Assembly (NCBI RefSeq): GCF_022627955.1
Contig: NZ_JABXGD010000007.1
Span: 62,001-126,000, forward strand
DNA: 64,000 nt
From: Microbacterium sp. C5A9
Lineage (GTDB): Bacteria; Actinomycetota; Actinomycetes; Actinomycetales; Microbacteriaceae
Direction: 5' to 3'
Shown piece after piece: positions 35,218 through 43,758 of this stretch. The notes beneath the pieces are model-generated. The model made no database searches. It worked only from the letters and a program-made list of their open reading frames with translations, and was not told the DNA's origin. The number at the start of each line of letters is the position of its first letter. Positions within the stretch are counted from its first letter, which is position 1. The position numbers and the translations under genes are program-made.

Positions 35218-35541
35218 TCAGGGCTGGCTGGTCGCGAGAGCGTAGCCGGCCTCCTCCACCGCAGCCTTCACAGCGGCGGGGTCAACCGGGGCGGTGCTGC
35301 GGATGGTCACCCGGGAGGTGCCACCCGCGTTGAGATCCACGGTGACGGACTCGACACCGTCGACAGCGCCCAGCTCCTCACTGACGCTCGATGCGCAATG
35401 CGAGCATGTCATCCCGTCGACGAGCACCTCCGATGTGACCGCAGAATCGTCGTGGACGGCTGTCTCTGTGTTCGATGGGGCAGCGCAGCATGCGCAACCA
35501 GCGTTCGCATCCGTCAGTCCCAGCTCGATGCGATCAGTCAT
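35218..35541 (-). CDS. copZ: Heavy-metal-associated copper chaperone
   Basis: 107 residues. The C-terminal HMA fold has GMTCSHCASSV, the Cu(I)-binding motif. An added N-terminal stretch has a cysteine cluster (GCACCAAP) that may bind a second metal. It lies between csoR and copB and probably passes copper to the ATPase or to CsoR. Confidence 0.92.
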   Translation of the reverse strand: MTDRIELGLTDANAGCACCAAPSNTETAVHDDSAVTSEVLVDGMTCSHCASSVSEELGAVDGVESVTVDLNAGGTSRVTIRSTAPVDPAAVKAAVEEAGYALATSQP

Positions 35542-35571
35542 GGTGTTCTCCTTTACTAAACAGACGTGTGG

Positions 35572-35853
35572 TCATGAACGAACCAGGCGGGCGATGGCTT
35601 CGTTGGCCTCACGAACCTTCTCCGCTGCGAAGTCGCCACCCTCAGCACTTGCCTGAGCGACGCAGTGACTCAGATGATCGCTCAGCAACGACAACGCCAC
35701 CGTCTCCAGGGCCTTCGTCGCCGCAGAGACCTGCGTAAGGATGTCGATGCAGTACTTGTCCTCATCAACCATCCGGGAGATCCCCCGCACCTGGCCTTCG
35801 ACGCGATTCAACCGCTTGCGCAGGTCGTCCTTGCTTCCGTCGTACCCGTTCAT
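35572..35853 (-). CDS. csoR: CsoR copper-sensing repressor
   Basis: 93-residue all-helical repressor with the Cu(I) ligands C35, H60 and C64 in the classical C-H-C arrangement. The palindrome CATACCCCC-T-GGGGGTATG lies just before its ATG, so it autoregulates the csoR-copZ-copB operon. A second GC-rich dyad before the divergent copper-storage gene suggests control in both directions. Confidence 0.95.
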   Translation of the reverse strand: MNGYDGSKDDLRKRLNRVEGQVRGISRMVDEDKYCIDILTQVSAATKALETVALSLLSDHLSHCVAQASAEGGDFAAEKVREANEAIARLVRS

Positions 35854-35861
35854 GCCTCGAG

Positions 35862-35880
35862 CATACCCCCTGGGGGTATG
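35862..35880. promoter_or_regulatory. CsoR operator
   Basis: Perfect 19-bp palindrome, CATACCCCC and its complement around a central T, nine bases upstream of csoR. It has the standard CsoR operator form. Confidence 0.9.
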
Positions 35881-35990
35881 TAACTCAATGTTTTCGCTTC
35901 TATTCCCGCTAGGCGAACGTGGTCGCCGACTCTGTTCAGCTCACAGGCTGATCTGCGCAGCGCGGCGGCTTATCAATACCGGGTTACCAG

Positions 35991-36003
35991 ACCCCAGCGG
36001 GGT
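35991..36003. promoter_or_regulatory. Second CsoR-type dyad, before csp
   Basis: ACCCC-AGC-GGGGT within a longer AATACC...GGTATT frame, 66 bases before the copper-storage gene. It is likely to place that operon under CsoR. Confidence 0.6.
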
Positions 36004-36068
36004 ATTCAAGGGCCTCAGTGCGCGGGCGATGCGAGCGTACTTTCGTGGCTCACGAAAGGAGTTCTCTC

Positions 36069-36470
36069 ATGACCGTCACCGAAGAAATGCTCAGCACGTA
36101 TCCGAAAGATCTGGGCGGAATTGATCAGAAGAAGCTCGTCGACTGCATCGACGCGTGTCTCGCGTGCGCGCAAGCCTGCACCGCATGTGCCGACGCTTGC
36201 CTCAGCGAGGACATGGTTGCTGACCTAATCAAGTGCATTCGCGCGAACCAGGACTGTGCAGACCTTTGCATAACCACCGCCCGGATCCTCTCCCGTCGCA
36301 CCGGGCACGACGCCAGCGTCACCCGTGCCGCGCTCGAAGCTTGCCGAGCGGCGTGCTTGAGCTGTGCTAACGAATGTGAACAGCACACCATGCACGAACA
36401 CTGCACGATCTGCGCTGAGGCATGCCGACGCTGCGAACAGGCGTGCGTTGCACTGCTGGAGTCGCTATGA
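36069..36470 (+). CDS. Four-helix-bundle copper-storage (Csp-like) protein
   Basis: 133 residues with many cysteines in CxxxC steps along helices (CIDACLACAQACTACADAC; CRAACLSCANECEQH; CTICAEACRRCEQAC). This is the DUF326/Csp pattern, in which cysteines line the core of a helix bundle and hold many Cu(I) ions. No signal peptide, so it is cytosolic. GAAAGGAG precedes the ATG. Confidence 0.92.
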   Translation: MTVTEEMLSTYPKDLGGIDQKKLVDCIDACLACAQACTACADACLSEDMVADLIKCIRANQDCADLCITTARILSRRTGHDASVTRAALEACRAACLSCANECEQHTMHEHCTICAEACRRCEQACVALLESL

Positions 36471-36985
36471 CAAGCCAGCACGCCGACAACGGTTCACGCC
36501 CGCCGGCCGGCCACTCCCAGGGGAAGAATCAGGGCGGGATGTCGAGCTACCTTAAGCTCGCCGTCTCGCTATCGCTCAGCTTCGTTGTGATGTACTTCCT
36601 CACGTTTGCGATGATCAACGTCCTGGACGATCTCTTCCTCAACATCAGCAACCTCTACATGGCACTGATGATGGTCTTCCCCATGGGCATCATCATGGTC
36701 ATCGTCATGTGGAAGATGTTCCCGAACAAGGCCGCGAACATCAGCTTGCTCGTAGGTTTCGCCGCGCTTTTCCTTGTCGCCTTCTTCATGGGACGCTCGG
36801 AAGCGTTCGTCGGTAACGACCAGTTCCTCCGTTCCATGATCCCGCATCACTCTCGAGCGATTCTGGTGTGTGAGCAATCAGACATCAGCGACCCGGAGAT
36901 CCAAGATCTCTGTGAGCAGATCATCTCGTCACAGCAGGAAGAGATCGACCAGATGAATGAGATTCTCGACCGTCTCGACGATTAG
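36467..36985 (+). CDS. Membrane-anchored DUF305 protein
   Basis: 172 residues. Three hydrophobic segments (residues about 30-115) are followed by a DUF305-like C-terminus (SMIPHHSRAILVCEQ ... IISSQQEEIDQMNEIL). Its ATG overlaps the csp stop by ATGA. It probably works with the copper-storage protein at the membrane. Confidence 0.88.
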   Translation: MTSQHADNGSRPPAGHSQGKNQGGMSSYLKLAVSLSLSFVVMYFLTFAMINVLDDLFLNISNLYMALMMVFPMGIIMVIVMWKMFPNKAANISLLVGFAALFLVAFFMGRSEAFVGNDQFLRSMIPHHSRAILVCEQSDISDPEIQDLCEQIISSQQEEIDQMNEILDRLDD

Positions 36986-37113
36986 TGGGGCGTCGGCACC
37001 ACCCTTGCGACGAGTGGACCGGCTACCGCGCTCATGACGAGCGGACCGGATCACCGCCGTCGACAGGGTCCGGGTCGACCAGGCAACCTTACGCCTCAGC
37101 CTTACGCGAGAGC

Positions 37114-37137
37114 TGCCGAAAACGATCGTTTGCGGCG
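37114..37137. repeat. 24-bp palindrome family, copy 3
   Basis: TGCCG, core AAACGATCGTTT, then GCGGCG. It lies between the copper and cadmium modules. Confidence 0.75.
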
Positions 37138-37270
37138 CGGTGAGTGAAGGCACACCAGATCGAATGCCAGAAACGTGCGCCGTAAGCGGGTTTCGGTAGG
37201 CGTATTCGGTGGGGTGTGAGCCGGATGTACTTACACCCAGGCCCCAGAGATGTCGCCTGGGGTGAAGCCG

Positions 37271-37306
37271 TTCCAATAGGTCATCAATCACTGTATAGTT
37301 CAGTGT
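37271..37306 (+). promoter_or_regulatory. cmtR promoter with overlapping dyad
   Basis: TTCCAA (37271-37276), a 17-bp spacer and TATAGT (37294-37299) end seven bases before the GTG start, a leaderless layout. The dyad CACTG-N7-CAGTG (37289-37305) covers the -10 box and is the likely CmtR operator. Confidence 0.7.
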
Positions 37307-37666
37307 GTGCTGACTATTTCCTCACGCCTCGATGTCATGAACCGGCTCGGCCGGGCCATGGCCGATCCCACGCGTTCCCGAATCCTAATGTCTCTGCTCG
37401 GTGGACCGAGCTACCCGGCTGTGCTCTCTCGTGAGCTGGAGCTGACGCGTTCGAACGTGTCGAACCATCTCACCTGCCTGCGTGACTGCGGGATTGTCGT
37501 TGCCGAGCCGGAGGGTCGCCAGACTCGTTACGAGATCGCCGACCCGCATCTTACGGCTGCGCTCGTCGCGCTCGTGGACGTGACGCTGGCGGTCGATGAG
37601 CACGCGCCGTGCGTGGACTCTGCGTGCACGGTGGCTGGCTGCTGTGGGACGGGGGCGGACGCGTGA
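37307..37666 (+). CDS. cmtR: CmtR cadmium/lead-sensing repressor
   Basis: 119-residue ArsR/SmtB protein with C57 and C61 in LTCLRDCG and C102 near the C-terminus, the same positions as the three Cd(II)/Pb(II) ligands of mycobacterial CmtR. The recognition helix is LTRSNVSNHL. The C-terminal tail adds a CC pair. The GTG start fits a leaderless promoter, and the stop overlaps cadA by GTGA. Confidence 0.95.
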   Translation: MLTISSRLDVMNRLGRAMADPTRSRILMSLLGGPSYPAVLSRELELTRSNVSNHLTCLRDCGIVVAEPEGRQTRYEIADPHLTAALVALVDVTLAVDEHAPCVDSACTVAGCCGTGADA

Positions 37667-39588
37667 GCGCGGCGTGTGGCTGCGAGCACGAGCCTGCCCA
37701 GCCTGCCACTGCGGCGGAGGATGAGACCGAAGAGGTTGTGCGGCCCTGGTGGAGGGACCGTGGGATTATGGTGCCGGTCTTCTCCGGTGTCGCATTCCTG
37801 GCCGGTCTGATCCTTGAATGGTCCGGCCTCGAGATCCCGGCGCTGGTGTTGTTCTGGGCCGGTCTGCTCCTCGGTGCGTCGACGTTCACGCCCGGCGCGA
37901 TCCGGAAACTGTTCAAGGGCAAGCTCGGTATCGGGCTGCTGATGACGATCAGCGTGATCGGCGCGGTCATCCTCGGCTACGTGGAGGAGGCTGCGGCTCT
38001 GGCGTTCTTGTACTCGATTGCTGAGGCGCTCGAGGACAAGGCGATGGACCGTGCCCGGGGCGGGCTGAGGGCGCTGCTGAAGCTCGTGCCGGAGACAGCG
38101 ACCGTGCTGCAGAACGGCGTCTCTGCGCAGGTGCCCGCGAGAGAGCTGACGGTCGGCCAGGTCATGGTGGTCCGTCCCGGCGAGCGGATCGCAACCGACG
38201 GGATCGTCCGTTCTGGCCGCTCCAGCCTGGACACCTCGGCGATCACCGGGGAGTCGATCCCCGTCGAGGTCGAGCCCGGCGATGCGGTGTCGGCCGGTGC
38301 GATCAACAGCGCCGGCGCGCTGGAGGTCGAAACGACCGCTGCGGGCACCGACAACTCGCTCACCACGATCGTGGAGCTGGTCGAGAAGGCGCAGACCGAG
38401 AAGGGCGAGCGTGCACGTCTCGCGGACAGGATCGCCCGCCCGCTCGTACCCGGCGTTCTGATCCTCGCAGCGCTCGTCGCGATCATCGGGTCGCTGCTGG
38501 GCGATCCAGAGGTGTGGATCACCCGCGCGCTTGTCGTGCTGGTCGCCGCTTCTCCGTGTGCGCTGGCGATCTCGGTGCCGCTGACGGTCGTCGCCGCGAT
38601 CGGCGCAGCAAGCAAGTTCGGCGTGATCATCAAGTCCGGCGCCGTCTTCGAGCGCTTCGGCACGGTCCGCCACGTCGCGGTCGACAAGACCGGCACCCTC
38701 ACCCGCAACGAACCTGCGGTCACCGCGGTGCTCACTGCGAACGGCGTGACCGAGACACAGGCGCTGGCCTGGGCGGCCGCACTGGAGCAGCACAGCACGC
38801 ATCCCCTTGCCTCTGCGATCACCGCCGCGGCCCCGGGCACACCGGCAGCTGCAGATGTGACCGAGCAGGCCGGGCACGGCATCGACGGCACTGTCGGCGG
38901 ATCGAGAATCACCGTCGGCAGTCCTCGCTGGCTGGACGCGGGCGACCTCGGGAAGCAGGTCGCGGAGTTGGAGGAGCAGGGCATGACCGTCGTGATCGTC
39001 CACCGCGATGGAACCCCCGTCGCCGCGATCGGCGTCCGCGACGAACTGCGCCCTGAAGTCCCCGAGGTAGTCCGGACGCTCACCAACCAAGGCGTCGGCG
39101 TGACGATGCTCACCGGAGACAACGCCCGCACCGCTCGTGCACTGGCCGCGCAGGCCGGGATCAGCAACGTGCGCGCGGAACTGCGTCCCGAGGATAAGGC
39201 AACCGCGATCGGCGAGCTGTCAAAGGCGGGGCCGGTCGCGATGATCGGCGACGGAATCAACGACGCACCGGCCCTCGCTGGCGCAGACATCGGTATCGCG
39301 ATGGGCGCCACCGGCTCCGACGCGGCAATCGAATCCGCCGACGTGGCCTTCACCGGCCATGATCTGCGCCTCATCCCGCGAGCGTTCGATCACGCCCGCC
39401 GCGGTCGACGGATCATCAACCAGAACATCATCCTGTCGCTGCTGATCATCACTGCACTGCTCCCGCTCGCGCTCTTCGGCGTCCTGGGGCTCGCGGCCGT
39501 CGTCCTGGTCCACGAGGTCGCGGAGGTCATCGTGATCCTCAACGGTCTGCGCGCCGCACGCACCCGCACGCCACGACTGGAAAGCTGA
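37663..39588 (+). CDS. cadA: Cd/Zn/Pb-exporting P-type ATPase
   Basis: 641-residue P1B-2 ATPase. SPC at 297-299 is the transport-site motif for Cd(II)/Zn(II)/Pb(II), DKTGTLT holds the phosphorylated D341, and GDGINDAPALAGADIGIAMG forms the hinge. The N-terminus lacks a full HMA domain and has only CGCEHE. It is translationally coupled to cmtR and followed by cadD and lspA. Confidence 0.95.
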   Translation: MSAACGCEHEPAQPATAAEDETEEVVRPWWRDRGIMVPVFSGVAFLAGLILEWSGLEIPALVLFWAGLLLGASTFTPGAIRKLFKGKLGIGLLMTISVIGAVILGYVEEAAALAFLYSIAEALEDKAMDRARGGLRALLKLVPETATVLQNGVSAQVPARELTVGQVMVVRPGERIATDGIVRSGRSSLDTSAITGESIPVEVEPGDAVSAGAINSAGALEVETTAAGTDNSLTTIVELVEKAQTEKGERARLADRIARPLVPGVLILAALVAIIGSLLGDPEVWITRALVVLVAASPCALAISVPLTVVAAIGAASKFGVIIKSGAVFERFGTVRHVAVDKTGTLTRNEPAVTAVLTANGVTETQALAWAAALEQHSTHPLASAITAAAPGTPAAADVTEQAGHGIDGTVGGSRITVGSPRWLDAGDLGKQVAELEEQGMTVVIVHRDGTPVAAIGVRDELRPEVPEVVRTLTNQGVGVTMLTGDNARTARALAAQAGISNVRAELRPEDKATAIGELSKAGPVAMIGDGINDAPALAGADIGIAMGATGSDAAIESADVAFTGHDLRLIPRAFDHARRGRRIINQNIILSLLIITALLPLALFGVLGLAAVVLVHEVAEVIVILNGLRAARTRTPRLES

Positions 39589-40196
39589 TGCTCGCAACTA
39601 TCGGTTCAGCGATCGGCCTGTTCGCGGCAACCAACATCGACGACATTGTCGTGCTCACCGTGCTGTTCCTGGCTTCCAGTCGAGGGAAGCCCCGGCCGTG
39701 GCAGATCGTCGCGGGCCAGTATCTCGGGTTCATCACCCTCGTCGTGATCAGCGTGATCGCCGCTCTCGGTCTCACCATCGTTCCGGACGAATGGGTCGGT
39801 TTCCTGGGTCTGATCCCGCTCGGCATCGGCATCTGGACGCTCATTCGCGGCCTGCGCCGTAACAGCGATGACGATGATGACGACTCCAAGATCACCGCGG
39901 TCGGACTATGGGGCGTCGCAGGGATCACGATCGCCAACGGGGCCGACAACATCTCCCTCTACACGCCGATCTTCCGCACCAGCGCCCCCAGCGACGTCGC
40001 GATCATGATCGTCGTATTCCTGATCCTCGTCGCGGTCTGGTGCGCGGCCGGCCGGCTGATCGGCACCAACAAGGCTGTTACCGAGGGGCTGGAGCGCGTC
40101 GAGCACTGGCTCGTACCGGCCGTGTTCATCGGCCTGGGCCTGTTCATCCTGATCGAATCTGGGGTCATCGTCCGTCTGATCGAGGTGCTCGCATGA
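39588..40196 (+). CDS. cadD: CadD-family cadmium resistance transporter
   Basis: 202-residue membrane protein with about six hydrophobic segments, the ATNIDDIVVLTVLF motif near the start and NGADNISLYTPIF in the second half, both typical of CadD. A DDDDDD run lies in the central loop. Its ATG overlaps the cadA stop. Confidence 0.92.
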   Translation: MLATIGSAIGLFAATNIDDIVVLTVLFLASSRGKPRPWQIVAGQYLGFITLVVISVIAALGLTIVPDEWVGFLGLIPLGIGIWTLIRGLRRNSDDDDDDSKITAVGLWGVAGITIANGADNISLYTPIFRTSAPSDVAIMIVVFLILVAVWCAAGRLIGTNKAVTEGLERVEHWLVPAVFIGLGLFILIESGVIVRLIEVLA

Positions 40197-40726
40197 CCTC
40201 CTCCCAGTCAGAGGCTCATCCGCCCGCTGCGCGCAAGCTGTCGTCGACCCGGCGGCGGCAGCTCACTGGTGGAGCGCTCTTGATCGCCGTGGTCGTCGTG
40301 CTGATCGATCAGGGAACCAAGGTGTGGGCCGAAGCGACCCTCACCGACCGTGAGCGCATCCCGCTGATCGGTGACCTGCTGGGTTTGCAGCTCGCCTATA
40401 ACCCCGGAGCGGCATTCTCCTTCGGGGAAGGCTTCACCTGGGTGTTCGCGCTGCTCGCTGTCGCCGCCACGGTCACAGCGATCGTGTTCGCGTTCCGAGT
40501 GCAACGCGTGAGATGGGCGATCGTCATCGGCGCGCTCGGCGGCGCTTCCGCCTCACACGCAGGCGACCGCCTTTTCCGGGACCCCGGATTCGCCCGTGGT
40601 CACGTCGTGGACTTCCTCGCCTACGGAAACTGGTTCATCGGCAACATCGCCGACATCGTAATCTTCGCCGCAGCGATCACCGGAGCAGTTTTCATGATCC
40701 GCGCCGGGGATGAGAGCACCGAGTGA
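40193..40726 (+). CDS. lspA: Signal peptidase II (lipoprotein signal peptidase)
   Basis: 177 residues with four hydrophobic segments, the NPGAAFSF motif and two catalytic-type aspartates in AGDRLF and NIADI. It cleaves prolipoprotein signals after diacylglycerol transfer. lspA is a frequent passenger of cadmium operons. Its stop overlaps the start of a truncated gene (GTGA). Confidence 0.93.
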   Translation: MTSSQSEAHPPAARKLSSTRRRQLTGGALLIAVVVVLIDQGTKVWAEATLTDRERIPLIGDLLGLQLAYNPGAAFSFGEGFTWVFALLAVAATVTAIVFAFRVQRVRWAIVIGALGGASASHAGDRLFRDPGFARGHVVDFLAYGNWFIGNIADIVIFAAAITGAVFMIRAGDESTE

Positions 40727-40800
40727 GATCCGTTGTGCGGTGGTGGGACACCCATCAACTCGCCCTCTACATCGGCGCGATCGCCGTGGGCAGCCGTTGA
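40723..40800 (+). pseudogene. Truncated N-terminus of a membrane transporter
   Basis: GTG overlapping the lspA stop opens a 25-codon frame, VRSVVRWWDTHQLALYIGAI then AVGSR, before a stop. RWWDTHQLALYIGAIAVG resembles the first helix of arsenic-resistance/BASS-type transporters that begin RWWxxHQ. The rest is missing, so the gene was probably cut by arrival of the tniAB element or its neighbours. Confidence 0.55.
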
Positions 40801-40812
40801 GTGAGTTCACGC

Positions 40813-40965
40813 TTAGGCAGGCGGGCGGTCGCGATGTAGGCGCAGAGCCACCCACCAGCCGCATCGTCGACAGATGAAAGCGCGATCGTCTCCGAGTGCG
40901 TGCAGCTTCTTGCGTGGCAGATGTCGCCCGCAGCACGTGCACGCAACGTCCTCGTCAGTCGCCAT
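40813..40965 (-). CDS. 50-residue zinc-ribbon protein
   Basis: Two CxxC pairs (CTCC and CRRC) about 23 residues apart suggest a zinc ribbon. The ATG lies inside the end of the thioredoxin-like gene (11-base overlap). Function unknown. Confidence 0.55.
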   Translation of the reverse strand: MATDEDVACTCCGRHLPRKKLHALGDDRAFICRRCGWWVALRLHRDRPPA

Positions 40966-41266
40966 GAGCGGAGAGCGCCTCTCGAATCTGTTCAACCGTT
41001 GGCATCCCGGCCAGCCCAGCAGGGGTGCTGTAAATACGGCAGGCGAGGTCATTGCTTCGCCCCGACCCCGGAAAGAGATCGTTGCCATCCAGGGTGATCG
41101 TGGGGGAGCCCGCGAACGAGACTGCGCCCGCGTCCTCCTCCGTCCGGATGAGTCGGTAGTGAACCTCCGATTCGTCGTGGCCTGTTTCTCGTAGCGCCTC
41201 AGAAACACGACGGCCAGCCTCAACCCAGCTGGGGCAACCGGCGATATAAAGCAGCTCAATCTCCAC
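40955..41266 (-). CDS. Thioredoxin-like small protein
   Basis: 103 residues starting IELLYIAGCPSW with one cysteine where thioredoxins have CxxC, then SPTITLDGNDLF and a C-terminal helix. This is the pattern of small thioredoxin-fold proteins found beside mercury and other metal genes. It lies between the truncated gene and the tniAB element and could be cargo. Confidence 0.7.
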   Translation of the reverse strand: MEIELLYIAGCPSWVEAGRRVSEALRETGHDESEVHYRLIRTEEDAGAVSFAGSPTITLDGNDLFPGSGRSNDLACRIYSTPAGLAGMPTVEQIREALSAHGD

Positions 41267-41312
41267 GACTCAATCATCCTCGACTTCGCTGTTGATGTCG
41301 TGCCCGGGCTAC

Positions 41313-41336
41313 CACCGAAAACGATCGTTTGCGGCC
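41313..41336. repeat. 24-bp palindrome family, copy 4
   Basis: CACCG, core AAACGATCGTTT, then GCGGCC, enclosed by an outer inverted repeat GTGCCCGG (41300-41307) and CCGGGCAC (41335-41342). It lies 67 bases beyond the tniB stop. Confidence 0.75.
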
Positions 41337-41402
41337 GGGCACCCGTGGTGGTGCTGGGGAAGTTGTGACTTGCGCCAGAAAATGTCGTGTTTACCGCGTC
41401 GC

Positions 41403-42320
41403 TTATCGTCCGATGAGGAGCGCTTCTTGGGCAGCGTCGACGGCCTCAGGGATGAGGTGCGTCTGCCTATTGATGTCGAGTATGCGGTTGATCTGGGTGA
41501 CGAGCCTGTCGGCGAGGCGGAAGTTTCCGTTGGTGGCCCGGACTATTGCGGCGAGAGCTGCGGTGTGTGCGAGACCGGAGTCGTCTGGGTCGGGGTCCGG
41601 GAGGCGCTGCGCGACGACGGCCGTGAGCTCGTCACTGCGTAGCGCCCGGTACTCGTGAGCGAACCCGATGCGGCTGTATAGCTGGGGGTAGCGGGCGAGC
41701 CGTTTTTCGATGCCGGGCATGCCGATGAGGATGACGCCCATCCGGTGGCGGTCGTAGAAGTCGCGGACTTGTTCGAGGCCGGCGGTTTTGAGTCGGTCGG
41801 CTTCGTCGATGATGAGCAGTTCGGTGTTCCCGCTGTGTTGGGACTCGGCGTGCACGAAAGGATCAACGTGCCCGTGCTGGGCGTAGTCGATGGCCCAGGA
41901 GATGTGCTGGCATGCCCGGGGCAGGCCTTGATCAATCTGTTTGATGGACGCGGCGACGGTGGGTGTGAAGAACGCCGTGCGGCTTCGTTGTACCGCTTCG
42001 GGCACGGGTGGCAGTGCGCCTTTGCTGCGGGAGAGCGGGTACCACTGCTCCCATTCGTCGGTGCCGGCGTAGTTGCGTGCGGAGCGTGTCTTGCCGACGC
42101 CGGGTGGTCCGTAGCAGAGTCCGATGTAGCGGTGGGATCGGACGGTGTCTGCGAACTCGGCGAAGCGTCGGTGCTCACGTGTGGTCACGAATGTGGGCAA
42201 GGTATCTGCGCGGGGCGGGGGTGCATCGGTGAACTCGTCGAAATGACCGTTGAGGAATCGGCGTCCGTCATCGTCAGGCGTGAAGAGAAGAGACTGGGGC
42301 TTAGCGTCTGGATCAGTCAC
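41403..42320 (-). CDS. tniB: TniB-like AAA+ ATPase
   Basis: 305 residues. Walker A GPPGVGKT (71-78) and Walker B ELLIIDEAD (167-175) with a following GVILIGMPGIEKRL sensor segment match TniB/TnsC-type transposition ATPases. It overlaps tniA by eight bases. Confidence 0.9.
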   Translation of the reverse strand: MTDPDAKPQSLLFTPDDDGRRFLNGHFDEFTDAPPPRADTLPTFVTTREHRRFAEFADTVRSHRYIGLCYGPPGVGKTRSARNYAGTDEWEQWYPLSRSKGALPPVPEAVQRSRTAFFTPTVAASIKQIDQGLPRACQHISWAIDYAQHGHVDPFVHAESQHSGNTELLIIDEADRLKTAGLEQVRDFYDRHRMGVILIGMPGIEKRLARYPQLYSRIGFAHEYRALRSDELTAVVAQRLPDPDPDDSGLAHTAALAAIVRATNGNFRLADRLVTQINRILDINRQTHLIPEAVDAAQEALLIGR

Positions 42321-43749
42321 TGGCGTAGGTCCTTAATCCGTGTCGCGTGGGAGGTGTCGCGAGATGGTCAGGTGTGCTGTCGAGCATCGTTGCGATCAAG
42401 GGTTGGTGGCGCGTGTCTTCGGGAAGGGAACCCGCATGAGCGGTGAGCTCGCGGAGTTGCTGCTTCAGGGCGCGACGCCGCGCGTTCCTCGCGGTTTGCA
42501 GATCAGCAAAAGAGACGGTTTCCGAGGAGCGCTCGGGGGCAATTGCGCGGCAGAGGAATGCGTTGTCGTGGAAGATTCGTATCTCTCCGAGGTCGCGGGG
42601 GTCGTATCGCACCGTGACGTCTTCGCCGACGTATGCGGCGAGGACTGGTGAGATGTATCGGGTGGATGCGAAACGGATCCCGTCGCGTTGCACACGGCGG
42701 GTTGTCGCTGCGGTGAGTAGAAGCAGATTGATGTCTTCCGGGCGGGCGGGTGTTCGAGGGATGAAACTGTCGCTGCGCCATCGCTCGTGCGGGGCAGCGC
42801 CCGTCGATGAGTGGATGCGTTCGTTGTATTCGTCGACGATGAATCGCTCGAGAACGTCGTCGAGCTGGTGCAAGGTCAACCTGGGTTCGGTGATGGGCGA
42901 TCCACCGGTGCCGTGCGGGATGAAGCCGGGTAGGTGCGGCAGCAGCTCGGTCGTGATCGTTCGGTAGAACCGTTCGATCTTGCCGCGTCCCTGCGGGACG
43001 CCGATCCGTGAATGAATCAAGCGCACGTGCACGTCGAGGCACACGTGTTCGATCCTGGTCGAGGTGAAGTCGGACCCGTGATCGCTGTAGAGGATGTCCG
43101 GGAGGCCCGACACCACCCACTTCGGGTTTCGTTTCCGAGTAATGGCCTGGTGGAACGCCAATGCGGAATGCTCGGCCGTGGGTGCTGAGACGCTGACCGC
43201 GTAGCCCGCGATCGCTCGTGAGTAGTCGTCGAGCACGATCGTGAGCCAGGGGCGGACGGCCTGCTGCCGGTCATCGAGAATCATCACATCGAGCAGAGTG
43301 TGGTCCATCTGCCACTGTTCATTCGGCGCAGAGGTTGTGCGGCGGTAGACCAGCTCGAACTTGTCTCGATAGGCCGCGTCCCCGCCGTCCGCGAGAGCAG
43401 TCAGGCCCGGGTCGAGCGCGTGCACGATTTCGCGGACCGTGGTGTACCCCGGGACGGATAGTCCTCGGCCCCTGGTGATATCACCGATGCGGCGGTGGAT
43501 ATACGCGATCGTCGGCGCGGGTCGCCGCACAGCAAGCGCCTCAATCGCCTTCACCAGCTCGGCGTCGATGCGCCTCGAACCCTTATCGCTGCGAGGTGCC
43601 CGTGAGAGCTGTCCCGTTTCCATCCGAGCGGCCCATCGTTGCAAGGTCCGCACCGCGACACCGGAGTGCGCCGCGAGCAGCGTCCAGGGCACCCCGTCCT
43701 GGTGTTGGCGCACAAGCTCGGCTTTCTGCCGGTCGCTGAGGTGCGCCAT
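42313..43749 (-). CDS. tniA: TniA-like DDE transposase
   Basis: 478 residues. An N-terminal helix-turn-helix (PWTLLAAHSGVAVRTLQRWA) is followed by an integrase core with D149 (QWQMDHTLLD), D223 or D227 (YSDHGSDF) and E259 (GRGKIERFYRT), then a Mu-type C-terminal domain. It is shorter than Tn5053 TniA. It follows the resolvase gene directly. Confidence 0.9.
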   Translation of the reverse strand: MAHLSDRQKAELVRQHQDGVPWTLLAAHSGVAVRTLQRWAARMETGQLSRAPRSDKGSRRIDAELVKAIEALAVRRPAPTIAYIHRRIGDITRGRGLSVPGYTTVREIVHALDPGLTALADGGDAAYRDKFELVYRRTTSAPNEQWQMDHTLLDVMILDDRQQAVRPWLTIVLDDYSRAIAGYAVSVSAPTAEHSALAFHQAITRKRNPKWVVSGLPDILYSDHGSDFTSTRIEHVCLDVHVRLIHSRIGVPQGRGKIERFYRTITTELLPHLPGFIPHGTGGSPITEPRLTLHQLDDVLERFIVDEYNERIHSSTGAAPHERWRSDSFIPRTPARPEDINLLLLTAATTRRVQRDGIRFASTRYISPVLAAYVGEDVTVRYDPRDLGEIRIFHDNAFLCRAIAPERSSETVSFADLQTARNARRRALKQQLRELTAHAGSLPEDTRHQPLIATMLDSTPDHLATPPTRHGLRTYASD

Positions 43750-43758
43750 GATTCCTCG

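Larger units (their letters stand above)
36986..37306. other. Intergenic region between copper and cadmium modules
   Basis: 321 bases without a gene. It holds a strong 24-bp palindrome (37114), a weaker relative near 37165 (TGCCAGAAACG), a CCCCAG/CTGGGG hairpin around 37240-37260 and the cmtR promoter. Confidence 0.6.
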
